DNA of 64,000 nucleotides, taken from the NCBI GenBank assembly GCA_002280725.1, contig NCEM01000006.1:1-64000 (forward strand). The letters are read 5' to 3'. Positions 23,985 through 32,731 of the stretch are shown here, piece by piece; position 1 is the stretch's first letter, and every line of letters begins with the position of its first letter. A program made the translations under genes and the position numbers. The DNA is from Alphaproteobacteria bacterium 32-64-14 (GTDB lineage Bacteria; Pseudomonadota; Alphaproteobacteria; Caulobacterales; Hyphomonadaceae). The notes beneath the pieces are model-generated. The model was not told the origin of the DNA, ran no database searches, and saw nothing but the letters and a program-made list of their open reading frames with translations.

Positions 23985-25424
23985 ATGACAAAGACGCCTG
24001 AACTCAACGACAGCAAGTTGCCGCTCGGCACGAAGCTGACTTACGGCTTCGGCTCGGCCGCGTTTGGCATCAAGGATGCCGGGCTGCAGATATTCCTGCT
24101 GATGTTCTACACGCAGATCATCGGCGTTCCGGCGCCGGTGGTCGGTCTCGCGTTGACCGTCGCGCTTGTGCTGGATGCAGTCTCCGACCCGATTGTGGGC
24201 TACTGGTCGGACAATTTCAGGTCGAAGTGGGGCAGGCGTCATCCTTTCATGTATGCCTCCGCCGTGCCCGTGGCGGTGTTCTACTTCCTGCTGTGGACGC
24301 CGCCGCGCAACTGGGATGCCAACGGTCTGTTCTGGTATCTTTTGACGATGGCTGTGCTGACGCGCACCGCGCTCACCTTCTTCGAAACGCCAAGCGCCGC
24401 GCTCGGGCCAGAGCTGACGCGCGACTATGACGAGCGCTCCACCCTGCAATCCTGGCGCAGCTTCTTCGGCTGGACCGGTGGCAACGCCATGACCGTGATG
24501 ATGTTCTTCTTCCTGTTCCCGGCCTTCATCACGCCGGAAATCCCGAACGGGCAGTTCAACCGCGACGCTTATGGCGTCTATGCGTGGGTGGCGGCCGGCG
24601 TGATGTTTACGGCGATCATCGTGTCGTCGCTCGGCACGCACGGGCAGATACCGAAGTTGACGGCGCCGCCGCAGCGCAAGCTGACGCTTGCCGCCGTGTT
24701 CCGGGAAATGATCGAGACGCTGTTCAACAAGTCGATGGGCGCGATCTTTTTGACCGCCATTATCGCCAGCACGACGCTGGGCATGGGGCAGGCGCTGTCG
24801 ACTTACATGTCGACCTACTTCTGGCGGCTGCAGCCCGAGCAGATCGGTATGATCACGCTGGTGATCTTCATCTCGGCGGCCATCGGCGCGGCGCTCGCCC
24901 CGGTGATGACCAAGCGCTTCGGCAAGAAGCGCGGGATCATCATCATCGGCACGCTGGGGCTGATCACCTTTCCCTTCGCCATTGCCATGCGCCTCACAGG
25001 CATGGTGACGCCGGGAACGGACAGCGCGTTCTGGGTCGTGCTGGTGCAGGGGCAGGTGGATGTGATGTTGCTGGTCTGCCAGCAGGTGCTGCTGATCTCC
25101 ATGATCTCCGATCTGGTCGAGCAGGCAGAAGTGAAGACGGGCCGGCGGTCCGAGGGCGTGTTCTTCGCCGCCAACACCTTCATCATGAAGGTGACCACAG
25201 GCATCGGCCTGATGGCCGCGACGGTGGTGCTCGCGCTGGCGCAATTCCCCTCCGGCGTTGCGCCGGATCAGGTGCCTGATAGTGCGCTGGTCACGCTGGG
25301 CTGGTGGTATCTGCCGGCGATCATCGTGCTGCGGCTGGCGATGATCCTCTCGATCCTGCCCTACGCGGTGGACCGCAAGTCTCACGAGGACAATCTGCGC
25401 AAGCTCGGCGCCGGCCCAGGTTAG
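23985..25424 (+). CDS. GPH-family sugar:cation symporter (MFS)
   Basis: A 479-residue twelve-helix transporter with the glycoside-pentoside-hexuronide signature DPIVGYWSDNFRSKWGRRHPF between helices 2 and 3. The second-half repeat is SDLVEQAEVKTGRRSEGVFF. The family imports sugars or glycosides with H+ or Na+. No sugar hydrolase is adjacent, so the substrate is unknown. It is monocistronic, 90 bases after parC, with its end 12 bases from a convergent GNAT gene. Confidence 0.92.
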   Translation: MTKTPELNDSKLPLGTKLTYGFGSAAFGIKDAGLQIFLLMFYTQIIGVPAPVVGLALTVALVLDAVSDPIVGYWSDNFRSKWGRRHPFMYASAVPVAVFYFLLWTPPRNWDANGLFWYLLTMAVLTRTALTFFETPSAALGPELTRDYDERSTLQSWRSFFGWTGGNAMTVMMFFFLFPAFITPEIPNGQFNRDAYGVYAWVAAGVMFTAIIVSSLGTHGQIPKLTAPPQRKLTLAAVFREMIETLFNKSMGAIFLTAIIASTTLGMGQALSTYMSTYFWRLQPEQIGMITLVIFISAAIGAALAPVMTKRFGKKRGIIIIGTLGLITFPFAIAMRLTGMVTPGTDSAFWVVLVQGQVDVMLLVCQQVLLISMISDLVEQAEVKTGRRSEGVFFAANTFIMKVTTGIGLMAATVVLALAQFPSGVAPDQVPDSALVTLGWWYLPAIIVLRLAMILSILPYAVDRKSHEDNLRKLGAGPG

Positions 25425-25436
25425 CAGAGCTATGGG

Positions 25437-25937
25437 CTAGGCAAGCTTCATGAAGACGCGCGTGGCGAGATCGAGGAAAGATGCCTGGCTTTCTTCCAGC
25501 GCCGTCATCCACGGCAGGTAGTCGCTGCGCGCCACGTCGCGGAAGCCCAGCTTGCGATAGAACGGGGCATTCCACGGCGGGTCGCGGAAGGTGGCGAGGT
25601 AGACGTCCCTGGCCCCAAGCGCGCGGGATTCGTCGACGAAGCGCCGCACCAGCGCTGCGCCGATGCCGCGCTTCTGGAACGCAGGATCGACATCGAGTTC
25701 GTGGAGGTAGACATCCCGCTCCTGCCACTCGCCGATGGCAAAGCCGGCGATGCGCCCGCCGGACTCGCAGACCAGCGACAGCCCCGCCTCGATCGCCGCG
25801 ACATGATCGGTCAGCGACACGACGGCCATGCCGTCGATGTCGATAAGACCCGTGTCGCGGAACAGTTCGGCTGCTGCGCGCTCGACTTCCTGCAACCTGA
25901 AGATATCCGCCATGATCGACGAACGGATATCCGTCAC
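25437..25937 (-). CDS. GNAT N-acetyltransferase
   Basis: A 166-residue GNAT fold protein. The acetyl-CoA pyrophosphate-binding motif is VDPAFQKRGIGAALV, and the final strand-helix is NAPFYRKLGFRDV. It transfers acetyl from acetyl-CoA to an amine on an unknown acceptor. GTG 25937 overlaps the TGA of the upstream FAD oxidoreductase (GTGA), implying coupled translation; ATG 25913 is an alternative start. The two genes may act on one metabolite, which is inference. Confidence 0.88.
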   Translation of the reverse strand: MTDIRSSIMADIFRLQEVERAAAELFRDTGLIDIDGMAVVSLTDHVAAIEAGLSLVCESGGRIAGFAIGEWQERDVYLHELDVDPAFQKRGIGAALVRRFVDESRALGARDVYLATFRDPPWNAPFYRKLGFRDVARSDYLPWMTALEESQASFLDLATRVFMKLA

Positions 25938-27271
25938 GAGGCCATGCTCCCCTGCAGGGCAGTGAAGAACTTGATGCCCATCGCTCCCTCGCGCAGCGCA
26001 TTGGCGTCCGCCACCATATGCACGAGGCGATAGCGGAATGTGCGGAAGTCGAGATCATCGTCCGCGAGCTTGCGAAGCGTGGCCGCCATGGCGCGGTTCA
26101 TCGCGAAGGTGGGGGGCCGCTCGCCCTCGGTTTCGTCGTAGACATAGTCCGAGTTGAGCGACAGGCTCCACGCCCGGCCCGATATCTCGCCGGCCTTGGT
26201 CAGGTAGGAGGAGGCGAGGCCATCGAGCCCTGCATTATCGGCGCTGCGTGCGTCGAGCAGTCCGGCGAGCGCATCGGCTTCGCACGCGGCGACTGTCATG
26301 CCCTGGCCGTAGGTCGGGTTCACGCTGCTCAGCGCATCGCCGATGGGGACTAAGCGCTCGGGCCATTTCGCGGCTTCCCACGCCTTGCGGCGGTTTGCGG
26401 TCGGCTTGCGGAAGGTGCGTAGCTCGCTCAGCGGTTCGGCGTCGCGCACACGCTCGAAGATCGAAGGCTCGAACTGCTCGGCATAGGCCAGCATCTCGGC
26501 CAGCGAACGGGGCGGGGAATCCTTGCCGCGCGCACCGACCGACAGGATCCACTCACCGTTCTCGATGGGCAGCAGGAAGCCGAAGCGCTTACCGGGAGGT
26601 CCCGGCAGCAGGAAGAACCCCGCGCTCTCGCCGCGCCATTTCTCGGGCTGGCGGAAGCGCACGGTGGAATAGGCGACGTTGATGCGGACTTCCTCGGTCT
26701 CGAACGCCGCGTGGCCTTCGGCGGCCAGTTGCGTCATCAGCGGCGCCGTCATGCCGGAGGCATCGACAATCAGATCGGCGGACAGCGTCTCGCCGTCTTC
26801 CAGCTCAACTCCCGTGCAGCGGCCATCACTCACCACAAGGCGCTTCACGGGCGTTGCGGTGCGTATCGTAACGCCGGGGAGGGCGGAAACGCGCGCTCGC
26901 AGCACGGCCTCATAGGCGGGGCGCGACAGGGATGTGACGTCGAACCCGGCGTCGCATTCATCCATCCAGCCGCCGAAGTCGAACACCTTCACGTCCCGCC
27001 CGACGCGCATGCGCTTTGCGCCGGCGGCGTAGAAGTCATCGGTGACGCCCGGCAGCAGGCGCTCGAGGGCTTCTTCGCCCGCCTTGAGAAGCTGATGCAG
27101 GTGCGCGCCCTGGCCAGCGCCCAGGCGCATCTGCACGCCATCCGGCAGGCTGTCACGGTCAAGCAGCGTCACCCTGCCGAACCGCCCGGCCAACGCCGCG
27201 GCGCCGGCCAGTCCGGCAATCCCCGCGCCGGCGACGATCGCGTGCGCGCCTGCCTGCCTGATGGTGGTCAT
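25934..27271 (-). CDS. FAD-dependent oxidoreductase (monooxygenase/halogenase-like)
   Basis: A 445-residue flavoprotein. The dinucleotide-binding motif GAGIAGLAGAAAL is at residues 15-27, followed by an acidic strand end (LLDRDS). A late GD motif (PIGDALSSVNPTYGQGM) contacts the FAD ribityl chain. The layout matches PHBH-fold and geranylgeranyl-reductase/halogenase relatives. The halogenase WxWxIP motif is not seen, so a monooxygenase or reductase role is more likely. The substrate is unknown. It is the first gene of a two-gene unit with a GNAT. Confidence 0.85.
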   Translation of the reverse strand: MTTIRQAGAHAIVAGAGIAGLAGAAALAGRFGRVTLLDRDSLPDGVQMRLGAGQGAHLHQLLKAGEEALERLLPGVTDDFYAAGAKRMRVGRDVKVFDFGGWMDECDAGFDVTSLSRPAYEAVLRARVSALPGVTIRTATPVKRLVVSDGRCTGVELEDGETLSADLIVDASGMTAPLMTQLAAEGHAAFETEEVRINVAYSTVRFRQPEKWRGESAGFFLLPGPPGKRFGFLLPIENGEWILSVGARGKDSPPRSLAEMLAYAEQFEPSIFERVRDAEPLSELRTFRKPTANRRKAWEAAKWPERLVPIGDALSSVNPTYGQGMTVAACEADALAGLLDARSADNAGLDGLASSYLTKAGEISGRAWSLSLNSDYVYDETEGERPPTFAMNRAMAATLRKLADDDLDFRTFRYRLVHMVADANALREGAMGIKFFTALQGSMAS

Positions 27272-27445
27272 GTGGACGTTTCTCCCGGGGTTCGCGCGGC
27301 GAACCTAAGCCCCCCTGCGCGCCCGTCAAATACGCTAGTCGGCGGGCCTGATATGCCTTCATTGCGGTACTGGATTCGCTGCCGCGATGGGATACGCTAC
27401 GCTGGGTTCGGGAATCGACCGGACGGATCAAAGGGGCCGCACGTC

Positions 27446-28015
27446 GTGGAAAATATGACGCTCTACATCATCCTGGGCGTGGTCGCCCTGGTCCTGATTT
27501 CGATCATCCTGATTTACAACGGTCTCGTCGCCAAACGGCAGACCGTGAACGAGGCCTTCTCGGGCATCGACGTGCAGCTCAAGCTCCGCCGCGAACTAAT
27601 CCCCAACCTCGTCGAGACGGTTAAGGGCTACGCCGCGCACGAGAAGTCGACGCTGGATGCCGTGATCGCCGCGCGCACCGCCGCCGCCAACGCCCAGGGC
27701 CCGGCCGCCATCGGCGCCGCTGAAGGCGCTCTCTCGGGTGCGCTGGGCCGCCTGTTTGCGCTGGCTGAATCCTATCCGGACCTCAAGGCCAGCTCAAACT
27801 TCCTGCAGCTGCAGACCGAACTGTCCTCGATCGAGGACAAGGTCGCCGCCTCGCGCCGCTTCTACAACTCGGCCGTGAACGACTACAACACCGCCATCCA
27901 GCAGTTCCCCGCCTCGATCATTGCCGGCGCCACGGGCTTCACCGGGCGCGAGATGTTCGATGTGGGCGAGACTGAACGCGCGCAGCTCAACGTTGCGCCG
28001 GCGGTGAAGTTCTAG
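27446..28015 (+). CDS. lemA: LemA family protein
   Basis: A 189-residue LemA protein. One N-terminal membrane helix (LYIILGVVALVLISIILIYNGL) is followed by the family core: RQTVNEAFSGIDVQLKLRRELIPNLV and a long four-helix-type bundle ending at RAQLNVAPAVKF. Function is not settled in the family; it is often paired with TPM-domain or M48 protease genes, neither of which is here. GTG 27446 is preferred because AAAGGGG lies 9 bases upstream; ATG 27455 is the alternative. A GNAT gene follows after 2 bases. Confidence 0.93.
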   Translation: MENMTLYIILGVVALVLISIILIYNGLVAKRQTVNEAFSGIDVQLKLRRELIPNLVETVKGYAAHEKSTLDAVIAARTAAANAQGPAAIGAAEGALSGALGRLFALAESYPDLKASSNFLQLQTELSSIEDKVAASRRFYNSAVNDYNTAIQQFPASIIAGATGFTGREMFDVGETERAQLNVAPAVKF

Positions 28016-28017
28016 GC

Positions 28018-28479
28018 ATGGTCGCCGCCGTCAGGGATTTCCGCCCCGGCGACGAAGCCGCCTTCCGCGATATCAACCTCGCCTGGATCGAGCGCTTCTT
28101 TTTGGTCGAGCAGAAGGATCGCGACGTTCTCGACAATCCGCGCAAGTACATCCTCGACCCCGGCGGCGCGATCCTTGTTGCGGAAGATGCCGGGAACACC
28201 ATCGGCGTTGTTGCGCTGATCGTTATTGGCGATGGGTCGGTCGAGCTTGCGAAAATGTGTGTGCTGGAAGCGGCGCAGGGCAAGAACGCCGGAAAGCTGC
28301 TGATCGCGGCTGCCATTGAAAAGGCCCGCGCCATGGGCATGTCGCGCGTCTATCTCGAAACGAATTCCGTTCTGGCGCCCGCGCTGAAGCTCTATCGCGA
28401 CGCAGGCTTTGTGCCGCTCAGCGCACCGCAGCCATCGCCCTATGCGCGGGCGGACGTGCAGCTGGAGCTGTTTCTGTAA
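28018..28479 (+). CDS. GNAT N-acetyltransferase
   Basis: A 153-residue GNAT. The central strand KMCVLEAAQGKNAGKLLIAAAIEKA carries the CoA pyrophosphate loop (QGKNAGK), and LYRDAGFVPL marks the last strand-helix. The acetyl acceptor is unknown. It starts 2 bases after lemA, so the two share a transcript. The end is 1 base from the convergent bpt gene. Confidence 0.9.
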   Translation: MVAAVRDFRPGDEAAFRDINLAWIERFFLVEQKDRDVLDNPRKYILDPGGAILVAEDAGNTIGVVALIVIGDGSVELAKMCVLEAAQGKNAGKLLIAAAIEKARAMGMSRVYLETNSVLAPALKLYRDAGFVPLSAPQPSPYARADVQLELFL

Positions 28480-28480
28480 G

Positions 28481-29257
28481 CTAGATTTCTTCGTCCGCGA
28501 GCGGGCGCCATTGCTGTCCGTCGAAGACTTCCAGCGGCGAGAAGTCGGACTTGTAGCCCATCTTCTCCGAGCCCTTCACCCAATAGCCGAGATAGACGTA
28601 GGGCAGGCCAAGCTCGGACGCGAGCCGCACATGGTCGAGCACCATGAAAGAGCCCATGCTGCGTTCCGACAGCTCCGGGCGGAAAAACGAATAGACCATC
28701 GACAGCCCATCGCGCAGCACGTCGGTGAGGGCTGCGCCCTGCAGTGCGCCATCGTCTTCGGCGCCGGGCTGGATGCGGTTGCGGTATTCGAACACCACGG
28801 TGCGCACCGGGCTTGCGTCCACCATGCCGGCATAATCGCGGATTTCCATCTCGGTCATGCCGCCGCCGGGGTGGCGCTCGTCGAGATAGCGCTTCAGCAG
28901 CTTGAACTGTTCGCGCGTCGCCCGCGCCGTGGTCGGCTGGCGCTCCAGCATGGCGTTGCGGGCCAGCACGCGCTTCCACCGGCGCGTCATGGTGAAGGCC
29001 GCCACGTCAATCCGCACCGAGCGGCACGCGCCACAGGCCTTGCAGGCGGGGCGGTAGGCGATGGTCTGCGAGCGGCGGAAGCCCGACCGGGTCAGGCTGT
29101 CATTCAGGTTGACCGCGCCATCCACAGCCAGGTTGGCGAACACTTTCCGCTCCATCCTGTCGGGCAGGTAGGGGCAGGGCTGGGGCGAAGTCAGATAGAA
29201 TTTCATCTTGCGGACGAAGTCCGTCGGGATGAGGTCTTTGGTATCTGCTTCTTTCAT
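28481..29257 (-). CDS. bpt: Aspartate/glutamate leucyltransferase (N-end rule)
   Basis: A 258-residue aminoacyl-tRNA-protein transferase. Cys28 and the CKACGACR motif (Cys72, Cys75, Cys78) form the conserved metal-binding N-terminal site of the ATE/Bpt family. The C-terminal half is the GNAT-like transferase core (VYSFFRPELSERSMGSFMVLD, YVYLGYWVKGSEKMGYK). Bpt adds leucine from Leu-tRNA to proteins starting with Asp or Glu, marking them for ClpAPS degradation. Length and motifs match alphaproteobacterial Bpt. It lies 91 bases downstream of motB. Confidence 0.94.
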   Translation of the reverse strand: MKEADTKDLIPTDFVRKMKFYLTSPQPCPYLPDRMERKVFANLAVDGAVNLNDSLTRSGFRRSQTIAYRPACKACGACRSVRIDVAAFTMTRRWKRVLARNAMLERQPTTARATREQFKLLKRYLDERHPGGGMTEMEIRDYAGMVDASPVRTVVFEYRNRIQPGAEDDGALQGAALTDVLRDGLSMVYSFFRPELSERSMGSFMVLDHVRLASELGLPYVYLGYWVKGSEKMGYKSDFSPLEVFDGQQWRPLADEEI

Positions 29258-29348
29258 GTCGATTCGACTGTACTCGCGGCAGGGCCGCCAGCGCCACAGG
29301 AAAATCTTCGAGTGTTCACAAGGCCGCGCAAAGATTCGCGGCGGGCCG

Positions 29349-30248
29349 TCACAGGCCGTGATCCTCAGGCATCACCGGCGCTTCATCGAGCAGAACGATG
29401 GACAGGCGGCGGTTGGCCGGAAGGTCCGGATCATCCGGATAAAGCGGCTCCCGGTCGCCCTTTCCGCTCACCTGATAAATCCGGTCGGCGTCCAGACCGG
29501 CTTTTTCGAGGATCCGGCGGGAGGCGTTGGCCCGGTCGGCCGACAGGTCCCAGTTGGAATAGCCCGAGCGCCCCGGCGGGGTTGAGTCGGTGTGGCCGGC
29601 GATGGTGATCCGGTTCGGGAGCTGGGACACCACCTTGGCGACGGTTTCCAGCAGGTGCTCGGTCCGGGGCAGGGGATCGGCCGACGATCCGCTGAACATC
29701 GCCCGGTTGTCCTGGTCGATCAGCTGGATGCGGATGCCTTCAGGCGTCTGGTCCACGATCACGTGCTTGGAGAGCTCGGCGAAGTCCGGCATAGCCTGAA
29801 GCGCCTGGCGCAGCGAGGTCTCGGCTGAGCGCGTCGCGGCGTCCTTGCGGTTGGCCAGCGCCTGGGCGAGGGCCTCCTCGCTCGGCTCGTTCGCGGCGGT
29901 CGCTTCGCCATCGGTGCCCGCGCCGGATTTGGTGCGGCGGGTTTCGGACAGCTCTTCGTCGATCTGGCGGTTGGAGCCGGAGGCGCGCGCGCCGTCTTCC
30001 TGGAAGGCCGTGCCGCCCAGCAGGCCATCGGAGCCTTGCGAGGAACGCGAGACGCTGGCGGGGGCGAAGTAGTCGGCGATGCCTCTCTTCTGTTCCGGCG
30101 AGGTCGTGTTGATCAGCCACATCAGCAGGAAGAACGCCATCATCGCGGTCACAAAGTCGGCGTAGGCGACTTTCCACGCGCCGCCGTGATGGCCACCACC
30201 GATGACCTTCTTCACTTTCTTGATGACGACGGGCTTGTTGCCGCTCAT
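29349..30248 (-). CDS. motB: Flagellar motor protein MotB
   Basis: A 299-residue stator protein. The proton-binding aspartate is Asp31 in AYADFVTAMMAFFLLMWLI, the only membrane helix. A plug/linker rich in charged residues follows (50-160), then an OmpA-like peptidoglycan-binding domain (TIAGHTDSTPPGRS, SADRANASRRIL). It anchors the MotAB proton channel to the wall. motA is not adjacent, as is common in Caulobacterales. It is divergent from the flavin reductase gene, with about 100 bases between them. The presence of MotB implies a motile stage. Confidence 0.95.
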   Translation of the reverse strand: MSGNKPVVIKKVKKVIGGGHHGGAWKVAYADFVTAMMAFFLLMWLINTTSPEQKRGIADYFAPASVSRSSQGSDGLLGGTAFQEDGARASGSNRQIDEELSETRRTKSGAGTDGEATAANEPSEEALAQALANRKDAATRSAETSLRQALQAMPDFAELSKHVIVDQTPEGIRIQLIDQDNRAMFSGSSADPLPRTEHLLETVAKVVSQLPNRITIAGHTDSTPPGRSGYSNWDLSADRANASRRILEKAGLDADRIYQVSGKGDREPLYPDDPDLPANRRLSIVLLDEAPVMPEDHGL

Positions 30249-30347
30249 GTTGAAATGCGTCTTGAAATTGCGTCTGGGGCGTTAACTCCTGCATATACAT
30301 CGCGTACGGTTAAAGGCGCGTGCATAGACAGGCAGCGGACGACGGCG

Positions 30348-30857
30348 ATGAGCGATCCAAAAGCCACTGAATCCTTCGATTCCAGCGACTACCGCCGGGC
30401 GTTGGGCGGTTTTGGCACCGGCGTCGCCCTGGTTGCGGTTCGCGCGCCCAACGGCGCGGCCCACGGCATGATCATCAACTCGCTGACGTCGGTATCCCTG
30501 AACCCGCCCATCATGCTGTGGTGCCTCGCCCGCACCAGTTCGGTGTTCGACATCTATACGCAGGTCGAGGCCTTCTCGCTCAACATCCTGCGCTCCGACG
30601 ATCATGACGTGGCGCGCCACTATTCGCGTCGAGGCGGCGACCGGGTCATCCCGCTGGATCAGGTCTGTACCATGGAAACCGGCGCACCGGTGCTCGCCGC
30701 CGCCGTCGCCAGTCTCGACTGCCGCACGCGCTTGCGACAGTCCATGGGCGATCACGAGGTGATCTATGGCGATGTCGTTGCCTATCGCGGCGATCCGGGC
30801 GTCGATGCGCTGGGCTTTTTCCGCGGTAAGTTCGTGACGCTGAAATCGGGAGAGTAG
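30348..30857 (+). CDS. Flavin reductase family protein
   Basis: A 169-residue FMN-binding split-barrel protein. The N-terminal RRALGGFGTGVALVAVRAPNG and the NSLTSVSLNPPIMLWCL signature place it with flavin reductases and two-component monooxygenase reductases. It would supply reduced FMN or FAD from NAD(P)H to a partner oxygenase; none is adjacent. ATG 30348 gives the normal length. The DHFR-like gene follows after 3 bases, suggesting a small redox operon. Confidence 0.9.
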   Translation: MSDPKATESFDSSDYRRALGGFGTGVALVAVRAPNGAAHGMIINSLTSVSLNPPIMLWCLARTSSVFDIYTQVEAFSLNILRSDDHDVARHYSRRGGDRVIPLDQVCTMETGAPVLAAAVASLDCRTRLRQSMGDHEVIYGDVVAYRGDPGVDALGFFRGKFVTLKSGE

Positions 30858-30860
30858 GGC

Positions 30861-31415
30861 ATGGCGGCCCTCAGCGCCTTCATCTCGCTCAGCCTCGATG
30901 GCTGCTATGCCGACGCCAATGGCGAGATGAGCTGGGCGCATACCCAGGATCCTGAGCAGGCCGAGTTCACCAGCAGCAATGCGAAGGGCGGCGGCCGGCT
31001 GGTGTTCGGCCGTGTCACCTACGAGATGATGAAGCCGTTCTGGACCAGCCCGCAGGCCGCGCAGATGACGCCAGATGTGGCGGCGGGCATGAACGCCATG
31101 CCCAAGACCGTGTTCTCGCGCAGCCTCAAGACATCGGACTGGCGCAACACCCGGGTCGCGACGGACGATTTCGTCTCCGAGCTTGAAGCGATCAGGGCGG
31201 GCGATCTCGACGCCTCCGTCCTCGGCAGCGGGTCGATCGTGGCGCAGGCGGCGACGGCTGGCCTGCTGGACGAGTTGCAGGTGATGCTGGTTCCGGTCAC
31301 GCTCGGCGGCGGTAAGCGGCTGTTCGACGGCATACCGCACGCCATCAGCTGGCGCCGCGAAGACGTGCGCCAGTTCAGCAGTGGCAACGTCTTCCTGAGA
31401 TACCATCCGGCCTGA
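30861..31415 (+). CDS. Dihydrofolate reductase family protein (RibD C-terminal type)
   Basis: A 184-residue DHFR-fold protein. FISLSLDGCYADANGEMSW is the family opening, GGRLVFGRVTYEMMKPFW the NADPH-binding region, and VLGSGSIVAQAATAGLLDE the glycine-rich second half. These proteins are NAD(P)H reductases, often of unknown substrate, and this is not FolA. It is coupled to the flavin reductase. A 448-base spacer follows. Confidence 0.9.
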   Translation: MAALSAFISLSLDGCYADANGEMSWAHTQDPEQAEFTSSNAKGGGRLVFGRVTYEMMKPFWTSPQAAQMTPDVAAGMNAMPKTVFSRSLKTSDWRNTRVATDDFVSELEAIRAGDLDASVLGSGSIVAQAATAGLLDELQVMLVPVTLGGGKRLFDGIPHAISWRREDVRQFSSGNVFLRYHPA

Positions 31416-31531
31416 GGTTTAGCCGCGCCCGGCCGCAAGTCTGCTGCGTGAAATGTGGCAGGAAGAAAACTTCACGTGCGCTCTCAAGCGCTTGCGGAAA
31501 ATCGGCTGTCGGAAACAGCGTTGCGTTTTCC

Positions 31532-31557
31532 CCGGGTGGTCACACCCGGCGTATACT
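31532..31557 (+). promoter_or_regulatory. Perfect dyad next to a TATACT box, candidate promoter
   Basis: CCGGGTG (31532-31538) and CACCCGG (31543-31549) form a 7-bp perfect dyad around GTCA. TATACT (31552-31557), a good -10 hexamer, begins 3 bases later. No convincing -35 is seen at the usual distance, which fits a regulator-dependent start. Transcription would begin near 31564, just before the candidate RNA at 31575. Confidence 0.4.
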
Positions 31558-31574
31558 CCCGTCATCGCAATCGC

Positions 31575-31723
31575 ATGGAGGGCGGCTGTACACTGTCCAT
31601 ACGGCGCGGCGGCGATGCGGGCGGGGCAACCTGCTCGCGGGGACGCGGGCGAAAGCCGCACCCGGACCATAGACTGCGGACCACGGACGCCACGCGGATA
31701 ACACCGCGTCCCCAGCCCTCCAT
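31575..31723 (+). ncRNA. Candidate structured RNA (unknown class; 6S-like size)
   Basis: A perfect 9-bp closing stem pairs ATGGAGGGC (31575-31583) with GCCCTCCAT (31715-31723). Inside are three local hairpins: a 9-bp stem with a GCAA tetraloop (31617-31638), a short stem with a GAAA tetraloop (31645-31659), and a 6-bp stem around ATAACA (31692-31709). Two GNRA loops inside one closed domain are unusual for random spacer. A TATACT box lies 18 bases upstream. It could be a free small RNA or the leader of the dehydrogenase gene at 31864. RNase P, SRP and tmRNA core motifs are absent. The spacer on both sides shows no gene. Confidence 0.4.
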
Positions 31724-31863
31724 CGTCTTCAGGAGGCCAGACGACAGCATCCCGGGGCGGCGCAGGCTGGCTCCGCGGCAAAGCTGCGTCCACGGCCCGG
31801 CGCTTCCGCTCACCGCCATCCCGGGATAGAAGCGCCGCACCGGATTTTCCTGCGGGTTTGTCG

Positions 31864-32724
31864 ATGAAGAAATGTGCATTTCTAGGTCTTGGTGTGATGG
31901 GCGGCCCGATGGCGCGCCATCTCGCACACAAGGGGCATGACGTCACGGTCTGGAACCGGACTGGCGAGAAGGCGGACGCCTGGGTGATCAAGACTGGCGC
32001 GGGCAAAGCCGCCGCCACGCCGGCCGCCGCAATTGCCGACGCCGAGTTCATCTTCATGTGCCTGGGTGACGATCCGGATGTTGAAACCGTGTTCGCAGAT
32101 TTCGCGCCTGCCCTGAAAGCCGGACAGGTGGTCGCTGATCACACTACGGCTTCTGCCGGTCTGGCCCGCAGGCTGGCTGAAGGCGCCGCCAGCAAAGGCG
32201 CAGGCTTCATTGATGCACCGGTGTCTGGCGGTCAGGCGGGGGCGGAAAATGGCCAGCTCACCGTTATGTGCGGCGGCGATCAGGCGACGTTCGCGCAGAT
32301 CGAACCGGTGATGCGCGCTTACTCAAAGCAGATCACGCTGATCGGCGATGTGGGCGCAGGCCAGCTTGCCAAGTCGGTCAACCAGATCTGCATCGCGGGT
32401 ATTGTTCAGGGCGTCGCCGAGGGGCTGCATTTTGCCCGCAAGAATGGTCTCGACGAAGCCAGGGTGATCGAGGCGATTTCGGCAGGCGCCGCGCAAAGCT
32501 GGCAGATGCAGAACCGCTGGAAGACGATGGTGGACGGCAAGTTCGATTTCGGCTTCGCCGTCGACTGGATGCGCAAGGATCTCCGCATCGCACTCGATGC
32601 TGCTCGCACGACTGGCGCGTCCCTGCCACTCACCTCGCTGATCGACCAGTTCTATGCCGATGTGCAGGCCGAGGGTCATGGCCGCTGGGATACGTCCAGC
32701 CTGATCTCTCGTCTCAACAAGTAG
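31864..32724 (+). CDS. NAD(P)-dependent beta-hydroxyacid dehydrogenase (3-hydroxyisobutyrate dehydrogenase family)
   Basis: A 286-residue enzyme. The Rossmann motif is GLGVMGGPMA (residues 8-17), the substrate loop DAPVSGGQAGAENG, and catalytic lysine 170 lies in GQLAKSVNQ. The family oxidises 3-hydroxyisobutyrate, tartronate semialdehyde or related beta-hydroxyacids. No valine-degradation genes are adjacent, so the substrate is open; a succinic-semialdehyde reductase-like role is possible. ATG 31864 is preferred over TTG 31858. arfB follows 7 bases later. Confidence 0.92.
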   Translation: MKKCAFLGLGVMGGPMARHLAHKGHDVTVWNRTGEKADAWVIKTGAGKAAATPAAAIADAEFIFMCLGDDPDVETVFADFAPALKAGQVVADHTTASAGLARRLAEGAASKGAGFIDAPVSGGQAGAENGQLTVMCGGDQATFAQIEPVMRAYSKQITLIGDVGAGQLAKSVNQICIAGIVQGVAEGLHFARKNGLDEARVIEAISAGAAQSWQMQNRWKTMVDGKFDFGFAVDWMRKDLRIALDAARTTGASLPLTSLIDQFYADVQAEGHGRWDTSSLISRLNK

Positions 32725-32731
32725 GTCAGCC

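Noticed and set aside
22186-23991. 601-codon frame opposite parC
   Set aside because: parC is unmistakable on the other strand; this is an antisense shadow.
31639-31668. GAAA-capped hairpin resembling group II intron domain V
   Set aside because: The AGC triad and two-base bulge are absent and no intron protein is nearby.
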